Shown: piece by piece, positions 51,627-60,326 of the stretch
Layout: each line of letters opens with the position of its first letter
Numbering within the stretch: the stretch's first letter is position 1
From: Cohnella sp. CFH 77786
GTDB taxonomy: Bacteria > Bacillota > Bacilli > Paenibacillales > Paenibacillaceae
DNA length: 64,000 nt
Direction of reading: 5' to 3'
Assembly: GCF_019400745.1 (NCBI RefSeq)
Contig: NZ_WJIB01000008.1
Coordinates: forward strand, 1-64,000
Translations under genes and position numbers: made by a program
The notes under the pieces: model-generated
Databases searched by the model: none
What the model was told of the DNA's origin: nothing
Seen by the model: the letters and a program-made list of their open reading frames with translations, nothing else

Positions 51627-52763
51627 TTACCCTACCTTCGTCACCCGGACATCGCCGATGAACGCGCTGGCAATCAAGACGATCCGTTTATCCGTATCGG
51701 AATAGCTTGGCGTTTCCACGGACATATGGTTGAAGAACCCTCCGCGTTTGTGGTCCCATACCCGGACGTCCCCGATCAGGCTGCTGGAGACGACTTGCAC
51801 TCCGACGCTGAGATCATTGGGGACAAACACTTTCACGTCGCCGATGAAGCATGAGACATGAATTTTCGTTTCGCCGAGAGGGATTTGCGCTTTCGTCAAA
51901 TCCAGCGTCGTATCCCCGATGAATAGGGAAATGTTCATCGGCCGAAGCTCCCAGTAATCGTGGCCGACATGCACGTCGCCGATGAAGCGGTTATGCTGGG
52001 CGGCGTTCGGATTCCAACCCCAATTCCCGTGGTGATGATGCCGCTCCCAGCGTTCTGCCCTGCGTTCCATCCTCTCGCGCATTCGCGCTTCGTGACGCTC
52101 CATTTTTTCGCGAATACGCTCTGCGTGGCGTTCCATCTTATCGTGCAGCCGCTCATAAGAATGTTCATGCCGGCGGTTAAGGCTGTGATCATGGCGAAGA
52201 TCGCGGAAAACCGGGGCGCCTTCGTTCGGAGCCGCTCCCGAATCCGGTTTCGGCGGCGGGGGCGGATTTTCCGGCGAATGGCCGGTAAAAGAAGCGTTCG
52301 GATCGTCCGTAAGCGGCGGCGCCGGCGGCGGTCCCTGCGGGGGGGACGGCGGGTTCGGTACAGGCGGCGGAGTGACGGGATTCCAGCCGTAGCTTGGGCG
52401 GTCGTCACCGCTCCGTTCCTTGCGCGGCCTGGCCCCCTTCGCAATCATGCCGATTCCGAACAGGATCAGGACAAGGGGGCCGAGCATGCTGAACAGATCC
52501 TTCAGCTCCCACTCGAACCACCCCATGTTCCGGCCGAGGAAGACAACGCCGACCAGAATGACGATGATGTTCCACAGAGAGCCGCCCGATCGTTGAATGA
52601 GCAGCCCCTGCAAGCCGAACAGAATGATGAAAGCCGGCCAGAACGTCCCGATTAATTCGCCGATGCCGATCGAAACCGCGCCGGTCTGGTTGAGCAGGAA
52701 CACGACGCCGACGGCGACCAGCACGATTCCCCAGAACAGACGGTGAAGAAAGGACGGTTGCAT
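51627..52763 (-). CDS. liaF: LiaF-like negative regulator with an unusual linker
   Basis: A 378-aa membrane protein, first gene of liaFSR. Four helices occupy about 1-110 (WGIVLVAVGVVFLLNQTGAV and so on). The C-terminal cell-wall-active-antibiotics domain has repeating FIGD-V motifs (RFIGDVHVG, SLFIGDTTLD, SCFIGDVKV, SSLIGDVRV, AFIGDVRV). Between them lie a Pro-rich stretch (TPPPVPNPPSPPQGPPPAPP) and a charged helical repeat built from RHAERIREKMERHEARMRER, ending in a His cluster. Typical LiaF proteins are about 240 aa and lack this. ATG 52763 follows ATCGGAGGTTTACC. Confidence 0.88.
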   Translation of the reverse strand: MQPSFLHRLFWGIVLVAVGVVFLLNQTGAVSIGIGELIGTFWPAFIILFGLQGLLIQRSGGSLWNIIVILVGVVFLGRNMGWFEWELKDLFSMLGPLVLILFGIGMIAKGARPRKERSGDDRPSYGWNPVTPPPVPNPPSPPQGPPPAPPLTDDPNASFTGHSPENPPPPPKPDSGAAPNEGAPVFRDLRHDHSLNRRHEHSYERLHDKMERHAERIREKMERHEARMRERMERRAERWERHHHHGNWGWNPNAAQHNRFIGDVHVGHDYWELRPMNISLFIGDTTLDLTKAQIPLGETKIHVSCFIGDVKVFVPNDLSVGVQVVSSSLIGDVRVWDHKRGGFFNHMSVETPSYSDTDKRIVLIASAFIGDVRVTKVG

Positions 52764-52858
52764 AAGGTAAACCTCCGATGGTCGCAAGATAGATGTTCGT
52801 TGTCCTCAGTATAAGGGAAACCTCCGGCGGTCCGACAGCGGCGCGGGGTGGAAAGCGG

Positions 52859-52878
52859 TCTCCGTCTGCAGACGGAGA
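52859..52878. promoter_or_regulatory. Perfect 20-bp palindrome between liaF and amt
   Basis: TCTCCGTCTGCAGACGGAGA is a perfect palindrome about 96 bases upstream of the liaF ATG and 50 bases from the amt -35. It is not followed by T-tracts, so it looks more like an operator than a terminator. A TATACT about 45 bases before liaF may be its -10. Confidence 0.45.
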
Positions 52879-52928
52879 TCCTGCCCCGATTCCATGCTTA
52901 TCCATGTCAATAATCATAACGCGTTTCG

Positions 52929-52957
52929 TTGACATTGTAGAATGTCACCGATATAAT
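52929..52957 (+). promoter_or_regulatory. amt promoter with overlapping inverted repeat
   Basis: TTGACA (52929-52934) and TATAAT (52952-52957) are exactly 17 bases apart, a full consensus. The inverted repeat TGACATTGTAGAATGTCA (52930-52947) overlaps the -35 and spacer, a position suited to a repressor. It does not fit TGTNA-N7-TNACA. A near-match with an 8-base spacer (TGTAA-N8-TAACA, 52980-52997) lies at the ribosome binding site. Confidence 0.75.
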
Positions 52958-53014
52958 GAGGGCGAATTTCATTGTTTTATGTAAGGTTTCTATAACATAA
53001 CAGGAGTTGGAAAC

Positions 53015-54292
53015 ATGGAATTAGCGGATTTATCCAGAGGCCTGGACACGGTCTGGGTCGTGTTGACGGCAGCCATGATTTTGCTGATGGAAGGCGGATT
53101 CGCTCTGCTTGAGGCCGGATTCGTACGGCAGAAAAACGCGGTCAGCATCATCATGAAGGTGTTCGTCGACATTTCCTTCGGCGCCTTGATCTTCTACGCC
53201 ATCGGGTTCGGGCTCATGTACGGCAAGGACGCCGGCGGCTGGATCGGTTCGAGCGGCTTCTTCTTGGGAGGCGACCTTTCCCATCTGCAGCTGAACATTT
53301 CCCATGACACGTATTGGCTGTTCCAATGCGCCTTCGTCATCGCCGTTATTTCCATTGTATCCGGGGCCGTCGCCGAGCGCATCCATTTTCGCGCTTATAT
53401 CGTTTACGCGCTCATCATGTGCGGTCTGATCTACCCGATATCGGGACATTGGATCTGGTCGCCAGGAGGATGGCTGGCGAAGCTCGGCATGATCGATTTC
53501 GCCGGTTCGGCCGCGATCCACGCCTTGGGCGGATTCGCCGCGCTGGCGGCCGCGATCTTCCTGGGCCCTCGGATCGGAAGGTTCGGCGAGGGCGGCAAAA
53601 CGAACATCGTTCCGCCTTCGAACTTGCCGCTCGCCTCGGTCGGCGCGTTCATCCTGTGGTTCGGCTGGTTCGGCTTCAACTCCGGCAGCACACTGAGCGC
53701 GACCAACGAATCGATCGGCCACATCGCCGTCACCACGATGCTCGCTTCCGCGGCCGGGTGCGCCGCGTGCATTCTGTTCACGATGCTCCGTTACCGGAAA
53801 GCGGATCCGCCGATGGCCATCAACGGAGCACTGGCGGGGCTCGTCGGCATCACGGCCGGCTGCGCGTTCGTGTCCGACGCCGCCGCCATCCTGATCGGCG
53901 CCGTCTCCGGCATCGTGATGGTGCTGGCCAGCGAGTGGCTCGAGACCAGAGGCGTCGACGATCCGGTGGGCGCTTTCGCGGTGCACGGCATCAGCGGTAG
54001 CATCGGTACGCTCGCCGTGGGCTTGTTCGCGGTTCCGGGAACGGCCGCCCACGCCGGCTTCTTCTACGGCGGAGGCTGGTACTTGCTCGGCGTTCAGGCA
54101 CTGGGACTCGCCGTCGTGGCGGTATGGGGCTTCGCGCTGACATGGGGCGTGTTCGCTTTGATCCAGCGTTTCAAGCCCGTTCGCGTATCCCGGGACGAGG
54201 AACTGATCGGGCTGGACGTCGGCATCCACGGCGTACCCGCTTACAGCCAGGAGCACGACTTCCTGGACGTGGAGAACCTTCGCAAGTCGTGA
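53015..54292 (+). CDS. amt: Ammonium transporter Amt
   Basis: A 425-aa, 11-helix ammonium channel. Family motifs: WVVLTAAMILLMEGGFALLE, the signature DFAGSAAIHALGGFAALAAA with the first pore His, GWFGFNSGSTLSA, and the second pore His in AVHGISGSIGTLAVGLF. CAGGAGTTGGAAAC precedes the ATG. No glnK/glnB gene follows, unlike most Amt operons; the next kilobase is repeats. With glnA in the same window it belongs to nitrogen assimilation. Confidence 0.95.
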   Translation: MELADLSRGLDTVWVVLTAAMILLMEGGFALLEAGFVRQKNAVSIIMKVFVDISFGALIFYAIGFGLMYGKDAGGWIGSSGFFLGGDLSHLQLNISHDTYWLFQCAFVIAVISIVSGAVAERIHFRAYIVYALIMCGLIYPISGHWIWSPGGWLAKLGMIDFAGSAAIHALGGFAALAAAIFLGPRIGRFGEGGKTNIVPPSNLPLASVGAFILWFGWFGFNSGSTLSATNESIGHIAVTTMLASAAGCAACILFTMLRYRKADPPMAINGALAGLVGITAGCAFVSDAAAILIGAVSGIVMVLASEWLETRGVDDPVGAFAVHGISGSIGTLAVGLFAVPGTAAHAGFFYGGGWYLLGVQALGLAVVAVWGFALTWGVFALIQRFKPVRVSRDEELIGLDVGIHGVPAYSQEHDFLDVENLRKS

Positions 54293-54298
54293 TCGGTT

Positions 54299-54760
54299 AG
54301 CAACAAGCAACAAGCACCGAGTTCCGAGCACCGAGTTCCGTGCCACCGAGATACAAACACCAAACACCGAGCACCGGGTGCCGAGTTCCGAGCACCGAGA
54401 TACAAACACCAAACACCGAGCACCGGGTGCCGAGTTCCGAGTACCGAGTACCGGGCACCGAGTTCCGAGCACCGAGTTCCGTGCACCGAGATACAAACAC
54501 CAAACACCGAGCACCGGGTGCCGAGTTCCGAGTTCCGAGCACCGAGTTCCGAGCACCGAGATACAAACACCAAACACCGAGCACCGGGTGCCGAGTTCCG
54601 AGTTCCGAGCACCGAGTTCCGAAATACTAACACCGAGCACCGGGCACCGAAATACAAATACCAAATACCAAACACCAAACACCAAACACCAAGCACCAAA
54701 CACCAAGCACCGAGTACCGGGTGCCGAGTTCCGAGTACCGAGCACCAAACACCTAGCAAC
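54299..54760. repeat. Heptanucleotide minisatellite with higher-order blocks
   Basis: Seven-base units of the type CCGAGCA, CCGAGTT, CCGAGTA, CCGGGTG and ACCAAAC follow each other for about 460 bp. They are arranged in repeated blocks of roughly 65-75 bp, each with GAGATACAAACACCAAACAC followed by CGAGCACCGGGTGCCGAG. The pattern implies heptamer slippage followed by block duplication. Confidence 0.9.
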
Positions 54761-54825
54761 AAAGAATACGCTATAAACAAAAATTGCTAACACAATCAAG
54801 CAAGGCATCAATCACCTGAGATTGC

Positions 54826-54915
54826 GAGATTGTGGATTGCGAGATTGTGGATTGCGAGATTGTGGATTGCGAGATTGTGGATTGCGAGATTGTGGATTGC
54901 GAGATTGTGGATTGC
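54826..54915. repeat. 15-bp tandem repeat, 6 perfect copies
   Basis: GAGATTGTGGATTGC is repeated six times without a mismatch, which points to recent expansion. It shares no sequence with the arrays on either side. Confidence 0.95.
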
Positions 54916-54964
54916 TGTTGGGGAGCGCGGCAGAACTTTATCTGCCGCGTCTTCGTTTGGGCTG

Positions 54965-55256
54965 AAGCCTAGCGCTTAGCAGACCGGGTTGCGGTGCTCT
55001 AACCGGGTTTTTCCGGGCTGCAGCGCTCAGCATTCCGGGTTGCGGCGCTCTAACCGGGTTTTTCCGGGCTGCAGCGCTCGGCAGACCGGGTTGAGGCGCT
55101 CTAACCGGGTTTTTCCGGGCTGCAGCGCTCGGCAGACCGGGTTGAGGCGCTCTAACCGGGTTTTTCCGGGTTGCAGCGCTCAGCAATCCGCTTTGCGGCG
55201 CTCTAACCGGGTTTTTCCGGGTTGCAGCACTCAGCAGACCGGGTTGCGGCACTCTA
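54965..55256. repeat. 51-bp tandem array, second locus (5 cores)
   Basis: Five copies of CCGGGTTTTTCCGGG(C/T)TGCA at exactly 51-bp spacing, flanked by GGCGCTCTAA before and GCGCTC after. The middle of each unit varies more than in the first array (CGGCAGACCGGGTTGA, CAGCATTCCGGGTTGC, CAGCAATCCGCTTTGC). Same unit length, core and flanks as the array at 24341-24870, 30 kb away, so one repeat family. Confidence 0.93.
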
Positions 55257-55332
55257 ACCCGAGTCAAAAAGCCCGAACTCCCGCGGGAAGGCCGCAAGGG
55301 AGGCGGGCTCGCAAAGCAAAGCTACATCGTTG

Positions 55333-55689
55333 TCAGACCCACGTATCCGGCAAGTCGGCCGGGATGGAGCCGTCCAGCATCTCCTGGTACCGATCGATCT
55401 CTTCGCGCAGAAGACGGGCCTTCTCCATCGGTTTCTTGACGTAATGGATATATTCGACCGCCAAATGATGATCCGGCTTCTTCCCGCTGAGCATCCTTCG
55501 CAGCGGCGACAACGAACGGTAGGCCTGCTCTTCCTTCCGGAGCCGGCGCTCGTAGCGTTCCACCATCTGCTCGATTTCCACGATTTCCTGCTCCCGCTTG
55601 GCGATGAGGGCGGCCAGCAAAGAGTGCACCTCCGCGGTCTTCCTCTTTACGGCGGACAAAGGCTGCGTGGAGATTGTGGCTTCCGTCAC
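55333..55689 (-). CDS. Coiled-coil protein of unknown function
   Basis: A 118-aa, highly charged and mostly helical protein. Residues about 15-60 (KREQEIVEIEQMVERYERRL then RKEEQAY) have heptad spacing typical of a coiled coil; a short middle (SPLRRMLSGKKPDHH) is followed by a second helix KKPMEKARLLREEIDRYQEM. It starts at GTG after AGGTGAG. No signal peptide or membrane helix. I recognise no named family. It is separated from the soluble chemotaxis protein by 98 bases on the same strand. Confidence 0.65.
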   Translation of the reverse strand: MTEATISTQPLSAVKRKTAEVHSLLAALIAKREQEIVEIEQMVERYERRLRKEEQAYRSLSPLRRMLSGKKPDHHLAVEYIHYVKKPMEKARLLREEIDRYQEMLDGSIPADLPDTWV

Positions 55690-55787
55690 GTATTCTCACC
55701 TGCCGTCATTTTTGTTAACTTTCATCACAATTTCCCTTATTGTAATGGATTTTCGGCCGTTTGAGAACACTTATGTCAGGTTTATTG

Positions 55788-57188
55788 TCAAGAAACCACA
55801 ATGTCGATGCCAACGACGCCAACCACGACGCCTTCGGGCCCCCGGATCGGCATGGAGACTGTCAGACAGGGCCGCTTCGTAATCGCGGATACGTACACGT
55901 CCGACACGTACGCTTCCCCCGCCATCGCCCGTTTCCACCATTCCCGCCCGCGGGCGTTCAGCAATCCGGCTTCCGGCTCGGAGAAGACGAAGGAACCGTC
56001 GCTCCGGTTGGACCATATCGCTTCCATCCCCGGAAGCCGGCTGAGCGCAGCCCCCAGAATCTCCCGATGCCGCCCTGCGTCCATCCCGGTCACCCCCGGA
56101 TCCTCAGCAACGGCCCGCAGCATCTCGATCCACTTCGACGTATCGGCGGAAACGCCGGTTATGCGAGCTTTCGCTCCCGCGTTCCGAACCGATTCGGTCA
56201 ATTCGGCCGCGGCTTCCTTCAGCTCGGCGGATACCCGGCCCAGATTGTCGATTTCCGCCCGTTGCCTCCGGTTCTGCTCAAGCGTGTCCTCCACGCTCTT
56301 CATAGTGAGCCCGACCGCTTCGACGACTTCCTCCAGCCGCCCACTCGCCGCCGTCGTCCTGTCCGCCTGCTCGGCGGCATAGTGCAGGGTCCGGCCCGCC
56401 TGCCGGTCCACCTTGTGAATGGAATTGAAAATCTCGTCCATACTGCCGCGCATTTTGCCCATCTCTTGGAGCCCCCGGGCAACGGACTGCTTCTCCCGAT
56501 CCACGGAGCTCACGACGCTCTGAATGCCCGTTTCGATCTCGTGCACGATGGCGGAAGAGCGTTTGACCGCTTGTCCGCTCTGTTCGGCAAGCTTGCGGAT
56601 CTCGGACGCGACGATCGAAAAGCCCCTTCCGTGTTCGCCTGCATGGGCGGCTTCGATCGCGGCGTTCAAGGCGAGCAGGGAAGTCTGGGCGACGATTTCC
56701 TGAATGAGCGCATTGATCTCCCCGATTTTGGAAGCTTGGGCGATCAGGCCGTTGACCCGTTCCTCCATCGTTCCATGGTTGACGAAGAGGTCGTTCATGA
56801 CGTCGTCCGTGTGCTGCAGCGACCGGCAGACATCGATGACCACGTCTCTCGTTTCGTTGCTCAGCAAGCTCATTTCTTCCGAAACGACGCGGATTTCCTG
56901 GGAAGCACCCGCAACCTCCTGCAGGGAAGAGAACGCCTCCTTCAGGGATTCCATTGCGCCGCTGCTGTGCCGGCGGAGTCGGTCTTCCTTCTCCGCCGCT
57001 TTGTCGGCCAGCATCCCGAGCTGTCCCATGCTGCCGTCGACTTCCGAAACGGCGGCCCCAAGCCTGTCCGCGATGACGAGAGCCTCGTCCGCCATCCGCC
57101 GGAGCGCTTCCGGTTCGGAGGATGGAACGGTCTCTTGAGGAACGGCAGAATGATTCGAGCGGAATAGACGTGCCCATTGTGACGCCAT
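55788..57188 (-). CDS. Soluble chemotaxis protein with C-terminal Cache-like domain
   Basis: A 466-aa protein without membrane helices. Residues about 60-330 form a chemoreceptor signalling domain with the hairpin tip [20 protein letters not shown] then [20 protein letters not shown]. After about 360 comes a Cache/PDC-like sensor: [20 protein letters not shown], then [20 protein letters not shown] and [19 protein letters not shown], segments usually found in extracytoplasmic sensors. Here the order is reversed (signal first, sensor last) and everything should be cytosolic. CGGAGGGGAGCCAA precedes ATG 57188. Confidence 0.88.
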   Translation of the reverse strand: MASQWARLFRSNHSAVPQETVPSSEPEALRRMADEALVIADRLGAAVSEVDGSMGQLGMLADKAAEKEDRLRRHSSGAMESLKEAFSSLQEVAGASQEIRVVSEEMSLLSNETRDVVIDVCRSLQHTDDVMNDLFVNHGTMEERVNGLIAQASKIGEINALIQEIVAQTSLLALNAAIEAAHAGEHGRGFSIVASEIRKLAEQSGQAVKRSSAIVHEIETGIQSVVSSVDREKQSVARGLQEMGKMRGSMDEIFNSIHKVDRQAGRTLHYAAEQADRTTAASGRLEEVVEAVGLTMKSVEDTLEQNRRQRAEIDNLGRVSAELKEAAAELTESVRNAGAKARITGVSADTSKWIEMLRAVAEDPGVTGMDAGRHREILGAALSRLPGMEAIWSNRSDGSFVFSEPEAGLLNARGREWWKRAMAGEAYVSDVYVSAITKRPCLTVSMPIRGPEGVVVGVVGIDIVVS

Positions 57189-57259
57189 TTGGCTCCCCTC
57201 CGTCGCGTATTCTCGACAATTGGTGTAAGTTATTCTAACATTATAGACACCGTTGCGAC

Positions 57260-57290
57260 AAAAAGAAAGAGGAATCCTCGGGGATCCCTC
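57260..57290 (-). terminator. Terminator of the sigma factor gene
   Basis: GAGGGATCC pairs with GGATTCCTC (one G/U pair, 4-base loop), followed by TTTCTTTTTG on the minus strand. It lies 24 bases after the sigma gene stop, so the chemotaxis gene downstream needs its own promoter. Confidence 0.85.
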
Positions 57291-57313
57291 CAAAACACGA
57301 ATAATTATTGTCA

Positions 57314-57859
57314 TTAGGTAGCGAACGTTCGGTTCGCGTCACCGTTCGAAGCTCTTCTCTCCTCCCGCTCCGCTTGCTGAAGCCTCGCTTTACTGCGGTG
57401 GATTCTGGCCTTCACCGTGCCTACGGGCACGTCCATGACGGCCGCGATTTCGTCGTCCTTGAAGCCGTAATAAAACTTGTACAGCAGCAGCGTTCTCGTC
57501 GTCGGGTCCAGCCGGCCGAGCAGGTCGGACAGCTCCGCGATGAGCTCCGGACTCGGAACCGAATCCGATAAGTAACGCGCATAGCTGTCGTAGACGGATT
57601 GCGCCTTGTTCGCCCGGTTGGCGTTCGAAGCCAGGTTGAAGGCGATCGATTTGGCCCACGGAATCAGTTTGTCCGCTTCGCGAAGCGACGATTGGCGTTC
57701 CAAGATGCGAACCCAAGCTTCCTGCACGATATCTCCGGCTTCGCTCTTGTCGTACAATTTGCGCCGGGCGACTTTCAGCATCTGCCGGTACATCTCGGCC
57801 AACACGGCTTCTTCGGACGAAAACGCCGCGGGAACTTCCGAGTTGCGGAGGATACTCAT
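57314..57859 (-). CDS. ECF-type RNA polymerase sigma factor
   Basis: A 181-aa sigma-70 family protein. Region 2 is [20 protein letters not shown] then [17 protein letters not shown] and [20 protein letters not shown]; region 4 is [20 protein letters not shown] then [23 protein letters not shown] 57859 is taken because GGAG lies 11 bases upstream; an in-frame GTG overlaps that site. No anti-sigma factor gene is adjacent, and the next gene is a soluble chemotaxis protein behind a terminator. Target promoters are unknown. Confidence 0.9.
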   Translation of the reverse strand: MSILRNSEVPAAFSSEEAVLAEMYRQMLKVARRKLYDKSEAGDIVQEAWVRILERQSSLREADKLIPWAKSIAFNLASNANRANKAQSVYDSYARYLSDSVPSPELIAELSDLLGRLDPTTRTLLLYKFYYGFKDDEIAAVMDVPVGTVKARIHRSKARLQQAEREERRASNGDANRTFAT

Positions 57860-57949
57860 GGAACGGGTCACTCCTCATCGGACGGGAAAATAGGTATTCC
57901 TATTCTATCACAGGCCCGATGAAAAGAGAATATTTTCCATAACCAGCGG

Positions 57950-59887
57950 TCAATCGACCCGTTTCGCCGCGATTTCGCCGGTTGTCCGGGCGATGAAATC
58001 GTCCAGCGCTTGCGCGCCAAGGTCACCTTCTCCGCGCCGGCGGACCGACACGGTGCCGTTCGCGGCTTCTTGCTCGCCCACGATCAGCATATAAGGAATT
58101 TTCTCCAGCTGCGCTTCGCGGATCTTGTACCCCATCTTCTCGTTGCGCAGGTCGGATTCCGTGCGGATCCCGGCCGCTTGCAGCTTCTCCGCCACCTCGC
58201 GGACATACGGTTCGTAAGCCGTGCTGACGGGAATGACCTTGGCTTGCACCGGAGACAGCCAAAGCGGCAATGCGCCGGCGAAGTTCTCCAGCAGGAACGC
58301 GGTCATGCGCTCCATCGTGCTGATGATGCCCCGGTGGATGACGACGGGACGATGCTTCTTGCCGTCGTCGCCGACGTATTCGAGCTCGAACCTTTCCGGC
58401 AGCAACACGTCGAGCTGCGCAGTGGACAGCGTTTCTTCCTTGCCCAGCGCGGTCTTGATCTGCACGTCCAGCTTCGGTCCGTAGAACGCGGCTTCCCCTT
58501 CGGCCTCGAAGAACGGTAGTCCCAGCTCCTCCACGACCTCGCGGAGCATGCGCTGCGTCGATTCCCACATTTCGTCGTCCGGCCAGTATTTCTCCTTATC
58601 CTGCGGATCGCGGTACGACAGCCGGAAACGGTATTCCTTGATGCCGAAATCTTCGTAAACCTGGCGGATCAAGTTCACGACGCGCGTGAACTCTTCCTTG
58701 ATTTGATCCTTGCGGCAGAAAATATGGGCGTCGTTCAGCGTCATCGCCCGCACGCGGTGCAACCCCGTGAGCGCGCCGGACATCTCGTAGCGGTGCATCG
58801 TCCCGAGCTCGGCGACGCGAAGCGGCAAGTCGCGGTAGCTGCGCATGTCGCTCTTGTACACCATCATGTGGTGCGGGCAGTTCATCGGACGAAGAACGAG
58901 CTCCTCGTTGTCCAGCTCCATCGGCGGGAACATATCGTCTTTGTAATGTTCCCAGTGTCCGGATGTTTTGTACAAATCCACATTGGCGAGAACCGGCGTG
59001 TATACATGCTGGTAACCCAGCCGCTCTTCCAGATCGACGATGTAGCGTTCCAACGTGCGGCGCAGCTTGGCGCCATAGGGCAGCCAGAGCGGCAAGCCTT
59101 GGCCGACCTCCCGGGAGAAGGAGAACATTTTCAGCTCCCGGCCGAGCTTGCGGTGATCCCGTTTCTTCGCTTCCTCCAGAAAATGGAGATGCTCGTCGAG
59201 CTGGGCTTTTTTGGCGAACGCCGTGCCGTAGATGCGCTGCAGCATCTTGTTCTTGCTGTCGCCGCGCCAATACGCCCCGGCCACGCTCAGCAGCTTGAAG
59301 GCCTTGATTTTACCGGTGGATGGCAAATGGGGACCGCGGCAAAGATCGAAAAATTCGCCCTGATCGTATATCGTGATGACGGAATCGGCGGGCAGGTCGC
59401 GGATAAGCTCCAGCTTGAGCGGGTCCCCGACTTTCTCATAAATCGCGATCGCCTCGTCGCGGCTCACGACCCGGCGAACGATCGGCAAATCTTCCTGGAC
59501 GATCTTCTCCATTTCCTGCTCGATCCGACCCAAATCCTCCGGCGTGATCGATTGGTCCAGGTCGATGTCGTAGTAGAAGCCGTCCTCGATCACGGGACCG
59601 ATGCCCAGCTTCACGCGGTCCCCGCCGAACAGGCGTTTGATCGCCTGCGCCATCAAATGGGCGGTGCTGTGGCGCATCACTTCGAGCCCGTCCGCTTGGT
59701 CAAGCGTCAAGATTTCAAGCGACACGTTCTCCGAAATCGGCGTATTCAGATCCACCGTTTTCCCGTTGATTTTACCCGCCACGGCGTTTTTGCGAAGTCC
59801 CGGGCTGATCGATCCCGCCACCTCGTGGACCGTTACGCCGGCATCGTATTCCCGGACCGCTCCGTCCGGCAGCTTGACTTGTACCAT
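57950..59887 (-). CDS. thrS: Threonyl-tRNA synthetase
   Basis: A 645-aa class II synthetase. TGS domain (about 1-62), the N2 editing domain with [16 protein letters not shown] and the [17 protein letters not shown]ys, catalytic core with motif 2 in [40 protein letters not shown], and motif 3 region, then the anticodon-binding domain ([20 protein letters not shown]). GGGAAGGAGAATATTCGC precedes the ATG. It is controlled by the T-box leader upstream. Confidence 0.97.
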   Translation of the reverse strand: MVQVKLPDGAVREYDAGVTVHEVAGSISPGLRKNAVAGKINGKTVDLNTPISENVSLEILTLDQADGLEVMRHSTAHLMAQAIKRLFGGDRVKLGIGPVIEDGFYYDIDLDQSITPEDLGRIEQEMEKIVQEDLPIVRRVVSRDEAIAIYEKVGDPLKLELIRDLPADSVITIYDQGEFFDLCRGPHLPSTGKIKAFKLLSVAGAYWRGDSKNKMLQRIYGTAFAKKAQLDEHLHFLEEAKKRDHRKLGRELKMFSFSREVGQGLPLWLPYGAKLRRTLERYIVDLEERLGYQHVYTPVLANVDLYKTSGHWEHYKDDMFPPMELDNEELVLRPMNCPHHMMVYKSDMRSYRDLPLRVAELGTMHRYEMSGALTGLHRVRAMTLNDAHIFCRKDQIKEEFTRVVNLIRQVYEDFGIKEYRFRLSYRDPQDKEKYWPDDEMWESTQRMLREVVEELGLPFFEAEGEAAFYGPKLDVQIKTALGKEETLSTAQLDVLLPERFELEYVGDDGKKHRPVVIHRGIISTMERMTAFLLENFAGALPLWLSPVQAKVIPVSTAYEPYVREVAEKLQAAGIRTESDLRNEKMGYKIREAQLEKIPYMLIVGEQEAANGTVSVRRRGEGDLGAQALDDFIARTTGEIAAKRVD

Positions 59888-59933
59888 GCGAATATTCTCC
59901 TTCCCTCTGGGGATTCACACCTTCCTCCGAAAA

Positions 59934-60254
59934 TAAAAAAGACACCGTCTCATAAGGGACGATGCCTGCGTATGGCCCGTGGTTCCACCCTGATTCGGCC
60001 GAATCGGTCATCCCGCTGGGATGGTCCGAAATTGCGGCCCTCGGCGCATTCGATAACGGGAATGATCCGTTGCGGCTTACTCCGCTTCCGGCAATCACCG
60101 GACGGTTCAACCGCGCAGCTCCAAAGGGGTAATCCGCTTGCCGGTGCGCGAGGAAATTTCAGCCGGGTTTCCTCTCTCTGGGCCGTCCGTGCGAAGGGAC
60201 CGTGTCTTTATCGTCGCTGTTCGTCATTTTCGGATTGCAGTGCGAAAAAGATAT
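59934..60254 (-). ncRNA. T-box leader of thrS (Thr specifier ACC)
   Basis: The minus-strand leader of about 320 nt contains AGAGAGAGG (AG-bulge region), a specifier loop reading GGATTACCCCTTTGGAGC with ACC, a threonine codon, at 60130-60128, the invariant T-box AGGGTGGAACCACGG (about 59979-59993), and a terminator (GCATCGTC pairing with GACGGTGT, then TTTTTTATTTT) at 59934-59964. Uncharged tRNA-Thr should pair with specifier and T-box, block the terminator and allow thrS transcription. Confidence 0.95.
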
Positions 60255-60260
60255 GTCAGC

Positions 60261-60290
60261 ATTATAGCAATGCCGCCGCGACTCCGTCAA
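60261..60290 (-). promoter_or_regulatory. Promoter of the thrS T-box leader
   Basis: On the minus strand TTGACG and TATAAT are separated by 18 bases, placing the start near 60254. thrS is therefore transcribed independently of ytxC upstream. Confidence 0.85.
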
Positions 60291-60326
60291 GCCGGCGCTT
60301 GAGGGGAGCTTGCCGGCGTATTCCGG

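Larger units (their letters stand above)
54293..55332. other. 1.04-kb convergent intergenic region made of stacked minisatellites
   Basis: Between convergent amt and the coiled-coil gene lie three unrelated tandem arrays (listed separately) with only short unique spacers. Long frames are open on both strands across them but merely translate the repeats. Beyond the last array, TCCCGCGGGAGTT with CGGGCTTTTT on the minus strand may be a weak terminator of the coiled-coil gene. Confidence 0.75.

Noticed and set aside
52980..52997. GlnR/TnrA box at the amt ribosome binding site
   Set aside because: TGTAA and TAACA are separated by 8 bases rather than 7, so it does not meet the consensus; kept only as a near-match.
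54241..54811. Long minus-strand frames (up to 593 codons from 53030) across the heptamer array
   Set aside because: They are read-through of the minisatellite into the antisense of amt; translation is a mere repeat of short words with no ribosome binding site.
54965..55256. CRISPR array
   Set aside because: Regular spacing and a conserved core recall a CRISPR, but the 'spacers' are about 18 bp and nearly identical to each other, the period is 51 bp and no cas gene is present.
57314..57859. Identification of the sigma factor as SigW or SigM
   Set aside because: Only the ECF fold is supported; there is no adjacent anti-sigma gene or matching promoter to justify a specific name.
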